Part shown: positions 30,083 through 38,785 of the stretch, piece by piece
How the letters are laid out: every line of letters starts with the position of its first letter
How positions within the stretch are numbered: position 1 is the stretch's first letter
From: Bin5 sp965208965
GTDB taxonomy: Bacteria > Chloroflexota > Anaerolineae > Caldilineales > Caldilineaceae
DNA: 64,000 nt
NCBI GenBank assembly: GCA_965208965.1
Contig: OZ242384.1
Span: forward strand, 1,178,001-1,242,000
Direction of reading: 5' to 3'
The notes under the pieces: generated by a model
The model's database searches: none
Told to the model about the DNA's origin: nothing
The model's input: the letters and a program-made list of their open reading frames with translations, nothing else
Translations under genes and position numbers: made by a program

Positions 30083-32986
30083 ATGAAACTCTTTTTGCGT
30101 ATCGCGGCGATTATCGTTGTCGCCATTAAACGTATCTTCGCCCAACAGTGGCTGGCATTTGCTCTGGTCCTGGGGCTGATCTCCTCGATCGTGCTCGTCA
30201 TGAGCATCCCTCTCTATGCGGATGCAGTCTACTACCGGCTGCTGCGGGAAGAGTTGACCGAAAAGGGCATCAATGAGACCTACTCGCGCCCTCCGTTCGC
30301 CTATATGTTCCGCTACCTGGGGTCCACTTATGGCCCACAGGAGTGGGAAGATATCGCGCCGTTGGACACCTATCTCAGCAAACAGGCGGCGGGCGAGCTG
30401 GGTCTTCCCCATAAGAAGACAATCCGCTATTTCAAGACGGACAACTTCCGCCTGTTTCCCACGGAACAGATCGCGTATGCAGATACCACCGATCCGTTGG
30501 AATGGGTGAATCTGGGTTTCATCTCCGGCTTTGAAGAAGCGATCAATATCATCGAAGGCAACTTCCCGGCGGTCTCGCCTTCCGACTCGGAGGAGGCGAT
30601 CGAGGTACTTGTGAACCGAGAGCTCGCAGACGAGATCGGTCTGCAGGTGGGCGAAGAGTATATGCTGTTCCGCCGCATCCGCTCCGAGAATGGCGACAGC
30701 CAGCGCTACCAGACACCGGTCCGGGTTGCGGGCGTGTGGGAGCCTGCCGACCTGAGCAGCGATGTCTGGTTCTACAATCCGTCAACACTGGAAACGCTTT
30801 TTGTCATCCCGGAACAGAGCTATCACAATCGAGTTGCGCCAGTCTATCCGCAGGACGTGAACCTGGGCCTGTGGTACCTGGTGATGGACGGCTCTGATGT
30901 GACTTCGAGTGATGTGGGCCGTCTGCTGGTGCGCGGGCGCCGTGCGGAGCAGAAGGTGTCGGCTCTGATGGCCAACAGCCAGTTGAGCATCTCGCCCCTG
31001 GACGCGCTGCGCCGTTATCAACGCGCCAGCGGTCTGCTGACAACGCTACTTTACGCTTTCAGCGTGCCGATCATTGGTCTGTTGCTGGCCTTTATCAGCC
31101 TGGTGGTCGGCTTGGCTGTGTCCCGGCAGCGCAACGAGGTCGCGATCCTGCGCAGCCGCGGCGCGACAGTGGGGCAGGTGGCCGGCATGTCCGGCCTGGA
31201 GGCGCTCTGTCTCGGCTTTCTTGCCTTGGCGATCAGCCTGCCGCTCAGCTTCTCCGTTGCCAGGCTGATCGGGTCGACGCGCAGCTTCCTCGACTTCACG
31301 ATCGAGTCGGACCTGCGGCTGGTTCTGACGCAGTCCACTCTCCAATTCGGAATCGGAGCGGTCCTGATCGCCTTTCTTGCGCAGACACTGCCCTCCTTCG
31401 GCGCCGCGCGTCATACAATTGTGACCTATAAAATGGAGATGGCGCGCACCTTGCGGCCGCCGTGGTGGCAGCGCTCCTATCTGGACATCCTTTTGCTGAT
31501 TCCGGCCGGATACGGCATCTATCTGCTGCAGGAACAGGGCAGCATCAGCATGCCGGGCGCGGTCACGGATGACACGATCTTTCAGAATCCGCTGCTGTTT
31601 CTGATCCCGGCGTTGGGGATTTTCGCGCTGACGCTCGTGACGCTGCGCATCTTGCCCTATTTCATGCAGATCATCGCCTGGGTCGCATCCAAGGGCGGCG
31701 GGGTGGGCGTGCTGCTGGCCAGCCGCCAGTTGGCGCGCAACAGGAGCATGTACACGGCGCCGATGATTCTGCTGGTGCTGACGCTCAGCCTGTCCGCTTT
31801 CACCACATCGCTGGCGCAGACGCTGGACGGGCACATGTTCGACCGCGCCTACTACAGGGTGGGATCCGATGGACGGCTGGCGGAGCTGGGCGACACGCCG
31901 GTTTCGGCCGGAGGAGGCGGCTTCCCTGGCAGCGGCGAGGAGTCGTCCTCGTCGGACGGCGCGCCGGAGACGGCGAGTTGGACCTTTGTGCCGGTTTCGG
32001 AACATCTGCGCTCTCCCAACATTAGCGCTGCCACCCGCTTCGCCCGTTTCGAAGCGCGCGTACATCTGGATGGTCGTTGGCGGGATGCCCATGTCTTCGG
32101 CATCGACCGCCTCGACTTCCCCAAGGCGGCCTACTGGCGGCGGGATTTTGCGGCGGCATCGCTCGGCTCGCTGATGAACTCGCTGGCCCTGGCTTCCGAG
32201 GGCGTACTTCTGCATCGGGACTTCATGCGCAATCACAATCTGCTCGTCGGTGATACGATCCTGGTCGGCGCCGCGCGCTACGGACTGCGGGCGGAAATGC
32301 AGATGAAAATCGTCGGCGATTTCCGCTACTTCCCCACCTGGTATCCGGATGCCGATGGCCCATTGGTCGTCGGCAACCTCGACTATCTGTTCGAGCGCAT
32401 GGGAGGGCAGTTCCCCTACGATGTGCTGGTGCGCACCGAGCCGGGCACCGACTACGAAGGTCTCACGCGCGAGCTGCGGCAGTACGACATAAACGTCATC
32501 AACTACTATTCGGCCCGGCAGCGGATTGCGGATGAGCAGAAACAGCCGCAGCGGCAGGGGCTGTTCGGCGTTCTTTCGGTCGGCTTTCTGGCGGCGGCGC
32601 TCCTGACCGTGCTGGGATTCCTGCTGTACACGCTGTTCTCATTCCGCCGCCGCTTCATTGAACTGGGCACGCTGCGTTCGATCGGCCTGTCCTCAGGGCA
32701 GATGACGATGTTCCTGGCATGGGAGCTGGCCTTTCTGATCCTGGTTGGAATTGGCGCGGGCACACTGCTGGGCACGTCGGTCAGCAACCAGTTCATCCCC
32801 TACCTGCAGGTGGGGAACACGGCCGCGGACCTGACGCCGCCGTACCTGGTGGGGATCGCGTGGCCGGCCATTACGCGTGTGTATGCGCTGTTCGGCGTTC
32901 TGTTTGTCGCCGCGCTGGGCGTTCTGATCACACTGCTGATGCGCATGAAGATATTCCAGGCGATCAAACTGGGCGAAACGGTGTGA
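30083..32986 (+). CDS. MacB/FtsX-type ABC permease, double length
   Basis: 967 residues. One N-terminal helix (about 20-45), a large extracytoplasmic part, an FtsX core of three helices (about 315-455; LLYAFSVPIIGLLLAFISLVVGLAVSRQRNEVAILRSRGAT), a second membrane block (about 465-580), another extracytoplasmic part and a final FtsX core (about 835-960; FRRRFIELGTLRSIGLSSGQM). This double FtsX layout is typical of Chloroflexota and Firmicutes exporters or lipoprotein-handling systems. It works with the adaptor before it and the ATPases after it. The substrate is unknown. Confidence 0.85.
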   Translation: MKLFLRIAAIIVVAIKRIFAQQWLAFALVLGLISSIVLVMSIPLYADAVYYRLLREELTEKGINETYSRPPFAYMFRYLGSTYGPQEWEDIAPLDTYLSKQAAGELGLPHKKTIRYFKTDNFRLFPTEQIAYADTTDPLEWVNLGFISGFEEAINIIEGNFPAVSPSDSEEAIEVLVNRELADEIGLQVGEEYMLFRRIRSENGDSQRYQTPVRVAGVWEPADLSSDVWFYNPSTLETLFVIPEQSYHNRVAPVYPQDVNLGLWYLVMDGSDVTSSDVGRLLVRGRRAEQKVSALMANSQLSISPLDALRRYQRASGLLTTLLYAFSVPIIGLLLAFISLVVGLAVSRQRNEVAILRSRGATVGQVAGMSGLEALCLGFLALAISLPLSFSVARLIGSTRSFLDFTIESDLRLVLTQSTLQFGIGAVLIAFLAQTLPSFGAARHTIVTYKMEMARTLRPPWWQRSYLDILLLIPAGYGIYLLQEQGSISMPGAVTDDTIFQNPLLFLIPALGIFALTLVTLRILPYFMQIIAWVASKGGGVGVLLASRQLARNRSMYTAPMILLVLTLSLSAFTTSLAQTLDGHMFDRAYYRVGSDGRLAELGDTPVSAGGGGFPGSGEESSSSDGAPETASWTFVPVSEHLRSPNISAATRFARFEARVHLDGRWRDAHVFGIDRLDFPKAAYWRRDFAAASLGSLMNSLALASEGVLLHRDFMRNHNLLVGDTILVGAARYGLRAEMQMKIVGDFRYFPTWYPDADGPLVVGNLDYLFERMGGQFPYDVLVRTEPGTDYEGLTRELRQYDINVINYYSARQRIADEQKQPQRQGLFGVLSVGFLAAALLTVLGFLLYTLFSFRRRFIELGTLRSIGLSSGQMTMFLAWELAFLILVGIGAGTLLGTSVSNQFIPYLQVGNTAADLTPPYLVGIAWPAITRVYALFGVLFVAALGVLITLLMRMKIFQAIKLGETV

Positions 32987-33072
32987 GCTGCAGCAGTTCG
33001 CTTTCAGTGCAGAATTTTGCGAACTGTGTTTGAAACGAATGAACGGTATTTCTGGATGTTGGAAACTAAGAA

Positions 33073-34104
33073 ATGACCACGACTGAACCATTTATTCTCT
33101 GCGAGGGTCTCGTAAAGATCTACCAGGTCGCCGACCTGGAAGTGGTCGCCTTGCAGGGATTGAATCTGTCGGTGCGTCCCGGCGAGCTGATGGCGATCGT
33201 TGGCGTCAGCGGCAGCGGCAAGTCCACGTTGATGAACATTCTCGGTGGGTTGGACAGACCGACGGCGGGGCAGGTACGGGTCGGTGATTTCAATCTCCTG
33301 AAGATGTCGGAACGAGCGATCAACCGCTACCGGCGCGAGCAGGTTGGATTTGTGTGGCAGCAGAGCGCGCGCAACCTGGTTCCCTATCTGAACGCGGTCG
33401 AGAATGTCGAGTTGCCGATGACACTGGCGGGGTTCGCGGGCAGAGAAAAACGCAATCGAGCCGAGGAGCTGCTGGAAAGGGTCGGGCTGGGCGAGCGCAA
33501 GAAGCACCACATGCGCGAACTGTCTGGCGGCGAGCAGCAGCGCGTGGCCATCGCCGTCTCACTGGCTAACAACCCAACGCTCCTGCTGGCTGACGAGCCG
33601 ACCGGTGAAGTGGACACCGCTACGGCGCTGACAATCTACGCGACGCTGCGCACGCTCAACGAAGAGTTGGGCCTGACGACCATCATCGTCAGCCACGACC
33701 CGACCATCGCCCGCCACGTGGACCGGGTGGTCGCCATCCGCGATGGGATGCTGGCCAGTGAGACGCGGCGCCAGGTGCGCACGGTGGAACGCTTCGACGA
33801 AGAGTCGCTCAACAGCGGCGGCGACGGTATCGTCGAGGAGCACGAAGAACATTTCGAGGAGTTGGTCGTATTGGACAGTTCCGGGCGCCTGCAGATCCCC
33901 AAAGATGTCCTGCAGCAGTTTTCGATCCAGGGACGGGCGATGCTCGATATCACCGATGAAGGCATCCTGATCCGGCCGGTGGAGAGCGAGGATGCAGAGG
34001 CGCCGGAGCTTGTCGCCCAGGAGGAAGCGGTGGCCAGACGAATACAACAGTCCGGCGCTATCGGCGGCTTCTTCAGCCGCTTCCGCCGCAAAAGCAAAGA
34101 GTAG
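33073..34104 (+). CDS. ABC ATPase with C-terminal AbrB-like domain
   Basis: 343 residues. A MacB/LolD-type ATPase (1-235) with Walker A GVSGSGKS (44-51), signature LSGGEQQR, Walker B LLLADEPTGE and switch His in IIVSHD. After an acidic linker (about 240-260) comes ELVVLDSSGRLQIPKDVLQQ and then FSIQGRAMLDITDEGILIRPV (about 262-302), which matches the swapped-hairpin AbrB/SpoVT DNA-binding pattern (GRLxIPKxxxxxFxIxG). A Lys/Arg-rich tail, FSRFRRKSKE, follows. Such a domain on a transport ATPase is unusual. The next gene is a second, plain ATPase of the same type. Confidence 0.85.
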   Translation: MTTTEPFILCEGLVKIYQVADLEVVALQGLNLSVRPGELMAIVGVSGSGKSTLMNILGGLDRPTAGQVRVGDFNLLKMSERAINRYRREQVGFVWQQSARNLVPYLNAVENVELPMTLAGFAGREKRNRAEELLERVGLGERKKHHMRELSGGEQQRVAIAVSLANNPTLLLADEPTGEVDTATALTIYATLRTLNEELGLTTIIVSHDPTIARHVDRVVAIRDGMLASETRRQVRTVERFDEESLNSGGDGIVEEHEEHFEELVVLDSSGRLQIPKDVLQQFSIQGRAMLDITDEGILIRPVESEDAEAPELVAQEEAVARRIQQSGAIGGFFSRFRRKSKE

Positions 34105-34166
34105 CAGCCTGTACAGTGCGCTGACCACTTGAGTTCAGCTGCGAACATTCGGACACCGGAACGCTG

Positions 34167-34931
34167 ATGGAAAACAACCCTTACCCCAACACGGCCATCG
34201 AAACCGAAGATGTCTGGCGCATCTATAAGACCGGCAGCCTGGAAGTCGCCGCGCTCAAAGGCGTCAACCTGCAGATTGCCCAGGGGACTTTTGCCGCGCT
34301 GAAAGGACGCTCCGGCAGCGGCAAGACCACCCTCCTCAACTGCATCGGCGGCCTGGATTCGCCGACAGACGGGAAGATACGCATCTTCGGCGAGGAAATC
34401 CACTCCTGGAACGAACGCCAGTTGACGCGGTGGCGTCGCGAGCAGGTTGGCTTTATCTTCCAATCTTTCGGGCTGCTGCCCAGCCTGTCCGCCTTTGAAA
34501 ATGTAGAGTTGATCCTGCGCATGTCGGGCGTCAAGGGCCGCGAACGCCATGACAAGACGGTAAACTGCCTGGACCTGGTCGGCCTGACCCGCTGGATGCA
34601 TCACCGGCCTTTTGAGTTGTCGGGTGGGCAACAGCAGCGCGTGGCCATCGCCCGCTCCCTCGCCAACGACCCCAAACTGATCCTGGCCGATGAACCGACC
34701 GGCGAGCTGGACAGCACGACGGCGCGGGAAATCCTCAGCCTCTTCCAGAAGATCGTGCGCGAACAGAACGTTACCTTCCTGATCGTGACCCACGACAGCC
34801 TCGTAGACGACTATGTGGACTATGTTCTGTATCTGAAGGACGGGCAGATCGACATAGAGGGGCTGGGCAACGGTCACGGCCCCGCGGCCGCACCGGCAGC
34901 CGTCAGCGTCGGCCCGGTGGCCGGTGGCTGA
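34167..34931 (+). CDS. ABC exporter ATPase
   Basis: 254 residues. Walker A GRSGSGKT, Q-loop FIFQSFGLLPSL, signature LSGGQQQR, Walker B LILADEPTGELD and switch FLIVTHD. It belongs to the MacB/LolD/SalX group that energises FtsX-type permeases, here presumably the permease at 30083, perhaps as a heterodimer with the ATPase at 33073. It ends with a short Ala/Pro tail. The spacing of 62 bases from the preceding gene fits one operon. Confidence 0.9.
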   Translation: MENNPYPNTAIETEDVWRIYKTGSLEVAALKGVNLQIAQGTFAALKGRSGSGKTTLLNCIGGLDSPTDGKIRIFGEEIHSWNERQLTRWRREQVGFIFQSFGLLPSLSAFENVELILRMSGVKGRERHDKTVNCLDLVGLTRWMHHRPFELSGGQQQRVAIARSLANDPKLILADEPTGELDSTTAREILSLFQKIVREQNVTFLIVTHDSLVDDYVDYVLYLKDGQIDIEGLGNGHGPAAAPAAVSVGPVAGG

Positions 34932-34994
34932 TATCGGGACGCCGACTCCGCTCCCCTGCCGCTGTCGTTAGGCATTCCACTTCGAGAAGACCCG

Positions 34995-36014
34995 ATGCAA
35001 ACCGTCATACTGGAGAAACCCGGATCTCTGCATCTGACGGAGACCGCGCCGCCGGCGGAACCCGGCCCGAACGAGGCGCTTGTCCGCGTGCATCGGGTCG
35101 GCATATGCGGCACCGACCTGCATGCCTTTCGCGGGCGGCAGCCCTATTTCAGCTATCCCCGCATCCTCGGCCATGAACTGGGCGTGGAGATCGTCTCCCT
35201 CGACCCGGATACCGAGAGCAACCTGCGCGCAGGCGACCGCTGCGCGGTGGAGCCGTACCTGAACTGCGGCGCCTGCAGCGCCTGCCGCCGCGGGCGCATA
35301 AACTGCTGCTCCCATCTGCGCGTGCTGGGCGTGCATACCGATGGCGGCATGCGCGAGCTGATCACCGTCCCCATTGATAAGCTGCACCGCTCCAAGACGT
35401 TGCCGCTGGAGCATCTGGCCCTGGTCGAAACGCTGTGCATCGGCGCGCACGCTGCGGACCGGGCCAACCTGGAGCCGGAACAGCCGACGCTGGTGATCGG
35501 CGCCGGGCCGATCGGGTTGACCGCGGTGGCCTTTGCACGCCTGGCCGGCGCCGAAGTCGCCGTGATGGAAATTGACGAGAACCGGATGCGCTTTGTGCAG
35601 GAAAACCTGGGCGTGGAGCATCTAATCGACGGGCGCGGGGACGCGGAGGCCCAGTTGCGGGCCGTGTTCGGCGGCGACCTGCCCCTGACCGTGTTCGACG
35701 CCACTGGCAATGCGCGCTCGATGATGAACGCATTGGGCCTGATCGAACAGGGCGGCAGTGTCGTCTTTATCAGCCTGGTGCAGGACGATATCACCTTCCC
35801 CGACCCGGAGTTTCACCGCCGCGAGACGACGCTGATCAGCAGCCGCAACGCCACCAGCGCCGACTTCGCCCGCGTCGTCCAAACGCTGGAGACCGGCGCG
35901 ATCGATCTGGGCCCCTGGCTTACGCACAGCGCGCCGCCGGATGAACTGGTCGGCGAGTTCGCCGGCTGGACACAGCCCGAGAATCAGGTTGTCAAGGCGA
36001 TGCTGCACTTCTGA
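34995..36014 (+). CDS. Zinc-dependent medium-chain dehydrogenase
   Basis: NAD(P)-dependent oxidation of a sugar alcohol, sugar acid or similar substrate. 339 residues. GICGTDLHAF holds the first zinc ligand and GHELG the second; NCGACSACRRGRINCC is the four-cysteine structural zinc lobe. VIGAGPIGLTAVAFA is the nucleotide fold with a following acidic residue (EVAVMEIDE), which favours NAD. It follows the exporter operon after 63 bases and precedes a Gfo/Idh/MocA gene, so it probably starts a small catabolic unit. The substrate cannot be told. Confidence 0.9.
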   Translation: MQTVILEKPGSLHLTETAPPAEPGPNEALVRVHRVGICGTDLHAFRGRQPYFSYPRILGHELGVEIVSLDPDTESNLRAGDRCAVEPYLNCGACSACRRGRINCCSHLRVLGVHTDGGMRELITVPIDKLHRSKTLPLEHLALVETLCIGAHAADRANLEPEQPTLVIGAGPIGLTAVAFARLAGAEVAVMEIDENRMRFVQENLGVEHLIDGRGDAEAQLRAVFGGDLPLTVFDATGNARSMMNALGLIEQGGSVVFISLVQDDITFPDPEFHRRETTLISSRNATSADFARVVQTLETGAIDLGPWLTHSAPPDELVGEFAGWTQPENQVVKAMLHF

Positions 36015-36139
36015 ACCGCGGTGGCCGGTTTCAGGCACTTTCCAGGCCCGACCGTGCCGTGCCGGTGGCCGCCGTCCACGATGCGCCGGTGTTCCCACCT
36101 TTCACACAGAGTACAAACGAACAAACAAAGGAAGACAAC

Positions 36140-37258
36140 GTGTCGAACTCACCCTCTCCACAAGGATCGAAGCTGCGCCACGCGGTGGTTGGCATGGGCG
36201 CCGGCATTTTCCGTTCCCACTCGAATGGCCTTAGCCTCGATGACGTTGAGGTGGTCGGCGGCTCGGACGTGGCCCCGGAGCCGGGCCAGGAGCGGGCCGA
36301 GGAGTGGGGCTGTCCCTTCTATCCCGACCACCGGCAGATGCTAGCCGAGACCAAGCCGGATGTGACGGTGATCATCACGCCCCATCCCTTCCACGCGCCG
36401 ATCGCGATAGACGCGCTCAACGCCGGCAGCCATGTGCTGGTGGAAAAACCGATCGCCATCCAAGTCAAAGAGGCGGACGCGATGATCGCGGCGGCGCGGG
36501 CCAACAACCGCGTGCTGGCGGTGAACTATCAGTACCGGCAGCTGCCGCACGTGCGGGCGATGAAGCGGTTGATCGACAGCGGGCAGCTGGGCCGCATCCA
36601 GCGGGTGACAGGGATCTTCCCGTGGATGCGCACCGCGGCCTACTACCTGCGCGGCGGCTGGCGGGGCACCTGGAGAGGCGAGGGCGGCGGTGTGCTCATG
36701 AACCAGGCCCCGCATGACCTGGACCTGGTCTGCCACCTGGTCGGTTCCCCGCAGCGGGTCTACGCCGCCACCTGCACCCGCCTCCACGCGATCCAGACCG
36801 AGGACACCGCCACCGCGCTGCTCGAATGGCCGGAGGACGCGCACGGCACCATCTACTTCAGCACGACCGAGAGCGGGCCCCGCACCTTTGAGGTGTCCGG
36901 CACCGGCGGGAAGATCGTGCTGCACCAGGACCGCATCGAGTACGAGCGCTACGAGACCGACCTGCGCCAGCTTATAACCGACAGCCCCGAGCCGTTTGTG
37001 CGCACCGAAGCGGCTGATGCCGACGCCGGCATCGAAGATGAGCCGGAGCAGCACGGGCATGCGGCCGTCTACAACGACTTCCACCGCGCCATTCGCGAGG
37101 GCGGCGAACCCCGCTGCAACGGCGAAGAGGGGCTGAAGTCGCTGGAGCTGGCCAATGCGATGATCTACAGCGGCGCCACTGGCGAGGCGGTGGAACTGCC
37201 TTTGGACCGGGAGGCGTACAGCGATCTATTGGATAGGTTGCAGGCGGAGGACGTGTAG
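36140..37258 (+). CDS. Gfo/Idh/MocA family oxidoreductase
   Basis: NAD(P)-dependent sugar or cyclitol oxidoreductase, 372 residues from GTG 36140 (GGAAG upstream). The N-terminal Rossmann part has HAVVGMGAGIFRSHSNG and VTVIITPHPFHAPIAIDAL, then HVLVEKPIAIQ with the family's EKP lysine. The C-terminal beta-sheet domain has GGWRGTWRGEGGGVLMNQAPHDLDLV, including the conserved N/H-D pair. Similar genes occur at 46632. The specific substrate is unknown. Confidence 0.9.
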   Translation: MSNSPSPQGSKLRHAVVGMGAGIFRSHSNGLSLDDVEVVGGSDVAPEPGQERAEEWGCPFYPDHRQMLAETKPDVTVIITPHPFHAPIAIDALNAGSHVLVEKPIAIQVKEADAMIAAARANNRVLAVNYQYRQLPHVRAMKRLIDSGQLGRIQRVTGIFPWMRTAAYYLRGGWRGTWRGEGGGVLMNQAPHDLDLVCHLVGSPQRVYAATCTRLHAIQTEDTATALLEWPEDAHGTIYFSTTESGPRTFEVSGTGGKIVLHQDRIEYERYETDLRQLITDSPEPFVRTEAADADAGIEDEPEQHGHAAVYNDFHRAIREGGEPRCNGEEGLKSLELANAMIYSGATGEAVELPLDREAYSDLLDRLQAEDV

Positions 37259-37470
37259 GGGGTGAGGAGAGAGTGAAGAGGAGTGAGAGGAGAGTGCTTC
37301 TTGAACCTCGCGGTTGGGGCATCTTGCGATCACTTTAGCTGCAGGTCCACAATGACGGAACATCAGTGATCGTTTTTCGTCTTGTGCGTATGTTTCTGTC
37401 TGTGAATTGTAAGCGCCTAGCGGAATGGCCGCTAAGCGCTCTCATTTTTGAACCAATGCGAGACTTGGTA

Positions 37471-37686
37471 CTAACTCTCAAAGAGGGAACGGGGCAGTTG
37501 TGATCTCAGGATAATCCTTGAGAGAGTTTTCAAGCCGATCTCCCGGTGATCCGGCACTGTGACCGTTATACTGGCCCTCCCCAGTTCGGTTTCTATACCC
37601 TTTCGCATTTGTATATGACTGCCCTTCTGTCTAACTTGCGAGTATCCATGTCTGGAAAGTATTTTGCAGACTTCGCGCCCTGACAT
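37471..37686 (-). CDS. hicA: HicA-type mRNA interferase toxin
   Basis: 71 residues, normal length. LMSGREVCKILSRHGYSQVRQKGSHIQM is the double-stranded-RNA-binding-like fold with the catalytic histidine in GSHIQ. TVTVPDHREIGLKTLSRII is the second half. It should cleave mRNA when its antitoxin is lost. It lies ten bases downstream of hicB on the same strand. The order antitoxin-then-toxin is the reverse of the commonest hicAB order but is well known. Confidence 0.85.
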   Translation of the reverse strand: MSGREVCKILSRHGYSQVRQKGSHIQMRKGIETELGRASITVTVPDHREIGLKTLSRIILRSQLPRSLFES

Positions 37687-37696
37687 CAGCTTCAGT

Positions 37697-37963
37697 CTAG
37701 GCAACAACAAGCTCCCACTCAGTCGCTTGCGTTTCCTGGTGAGGAGCGCGTTGAATTTCGAGAGGCGATTCTGCTTCAAGAAGACCAAGATGGCTCAAGA
37801 TTTCGATAGGTGAAGCGTCTTCAAAAAACATCTCAACGGCTTCCTCTAAATTCTTCTTGGCCTCCTGCACGGTCTCCCCCTGGCTTGCTATGCCCAGATC
37901 TTCACAATAAGAAGCGTACCACTCGCCATCTTTTTCGACCGAACATTTGAGTTTCCAAATCAT
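37697..37963 (-). CDS. hicB: HicB-type antitoxin
   Basis: 88 residues from ATG 37963. KLKCSVEKDGEWYASYCEDLGIASQGETVQEAKKNLEEAVEMFFED is the partial RNase-H-like HicB fold that binds HicA (GxWxAxxxxLGxxxxGxTxxEAxxNxxEA). No separate helix-turn-helix or ribbon-helix-helix is attached, so DNA binding, if any, is weak. The pair is probably autoregulated. Confidence 0.85.
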   Translation of the reverse strand: MIWKLKCSVEKDGEWYASYCEDLGIASQGETVQEAKKNLEEAVEMFFEDASPIEILSHLGLLEAESPLEIQRAPHQETQATEWELVVA

Positions 37964-38391
37964 CTTTTTCGCACCTGCTGTTAGAGCAGTGACTCGCGCA
38001 AAAGAGCCGCAAATCAATTGAAGGTGAGAGAACGAAGGAACAACAACAGACAGGGTGTGAACTTGTCGTCAACTCTCCTTGTTCTCTTAATCGTTCCTGA
38101 TTTTTTTATGCGCTTTTCAGGAACAATATACATTCCACTTTGGCTGATGTCAATCTGTTTGGGTTGCACCACTGCGACACGTCTTTCCAACCGACAGAAG
38201 AGAACGCATAGCATAATCGTCGGCCCTTCGCCCTCAGTCCTGTCCTTCGACTTATCGGGAGGATCCTGCTTCAGCCAACGTTTGCCCAGACATCTGGCCG
38301 CACCAGGGTTATGGCAACTTAACAGCGTACCGGACGTATGCTATATTGCCAGCAGTGGCGGCAGCCGTGTATGGCCCGCCCTGAAGGTGCA
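37964..38391. other. Intergenic region upstream of hicB
   Basis: 428 bases. A plus-strand frame from TTG 38018 is open but its sequence is irregular and no ribosome site is seen. An inverted repeat at 38093-38124 is the main feature. No other gene is supported. Confidence 0.4.
38093..38124. promoter_or_regulatory. Inverted repeat upstream of hicB
   Basis: GTTCCTGA (38093-38100) and TCAGGAAC (38117-38124) with a 16-base T-rich middle, 130 bases before the hicB start. It could be an operator for the pair or a hairpin. Confidence 0.3.
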
Positions 38392-38685
38392 ATGATGTAT
38401 CAAGAGCCAGAGACAGTTTACAGAACGACGCAGCGTCACACGATGACGAGCTACGCGCCGCCGCTATGCAGTCGCGTCGATTCCGAAAGGCGGACGCCGG
38501 TTGGGTGGTGGAGCGCGGTTGGCGATCTTGTCGGCTTCACGTTGTTGGAGTTCCTGGCCAGCCCTGTATTGGGGATTGCCGTGTTGGTTGTGGCATACAG
38601 CCTTGCCCTTTTCAGGATAATCTCAGACCTCTGTTGCCAGGGCGCGAACGCCCTGAACAGAAAGACGTGCAAGGCACGGGAGTGA
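38392..38685 (+). CDS. Small single-pass membrane protein
   Basis: 97 residues from ATG 38392 (GAAGG upstream; ATG 38395 is possible). A polar, Thr/Arg-rich N-terminal 50 residues are followed by one or two hydrophobic stretches (GDLVGFTLLEFLASPVLGIAVLVVAYSLALF) and a Cys-containing basic tail. No family is recognised. Confidence 0.45.
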   Translation: MMYQEPETVYRTTQRHTMTSYAPPLCSRVDSERRTPVGWWSAVGDLVGFTLLEFLASPVLGIAVLVVAYSLALFRIISDLCCQGANALNRKTCKARE

Positions 38686-38785
38686 TCGCTGGACGGAAGC
38701 GCCTCAGACGTATACGAGCCCCGGTAGATTAGACTGCCGGGGCTTCTTGTTCAGTGGCCGTACTGACCAGAATAGGGGGCGAACA

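Noticed and set aside
31046..32236. 396-codon minus-strand frame inside the permease gene
   Set aside because: It is Arg/Gln-rich antisense of hydrophobic helices, a typical shadow.
38018..38395. 125-codon frame from TTG 38018
   Set aside because: No ribosome site, mixed hydrophobic and irregular sequence, and it runs through the next gene's leader. It is probably the regulatory region of hicBA.
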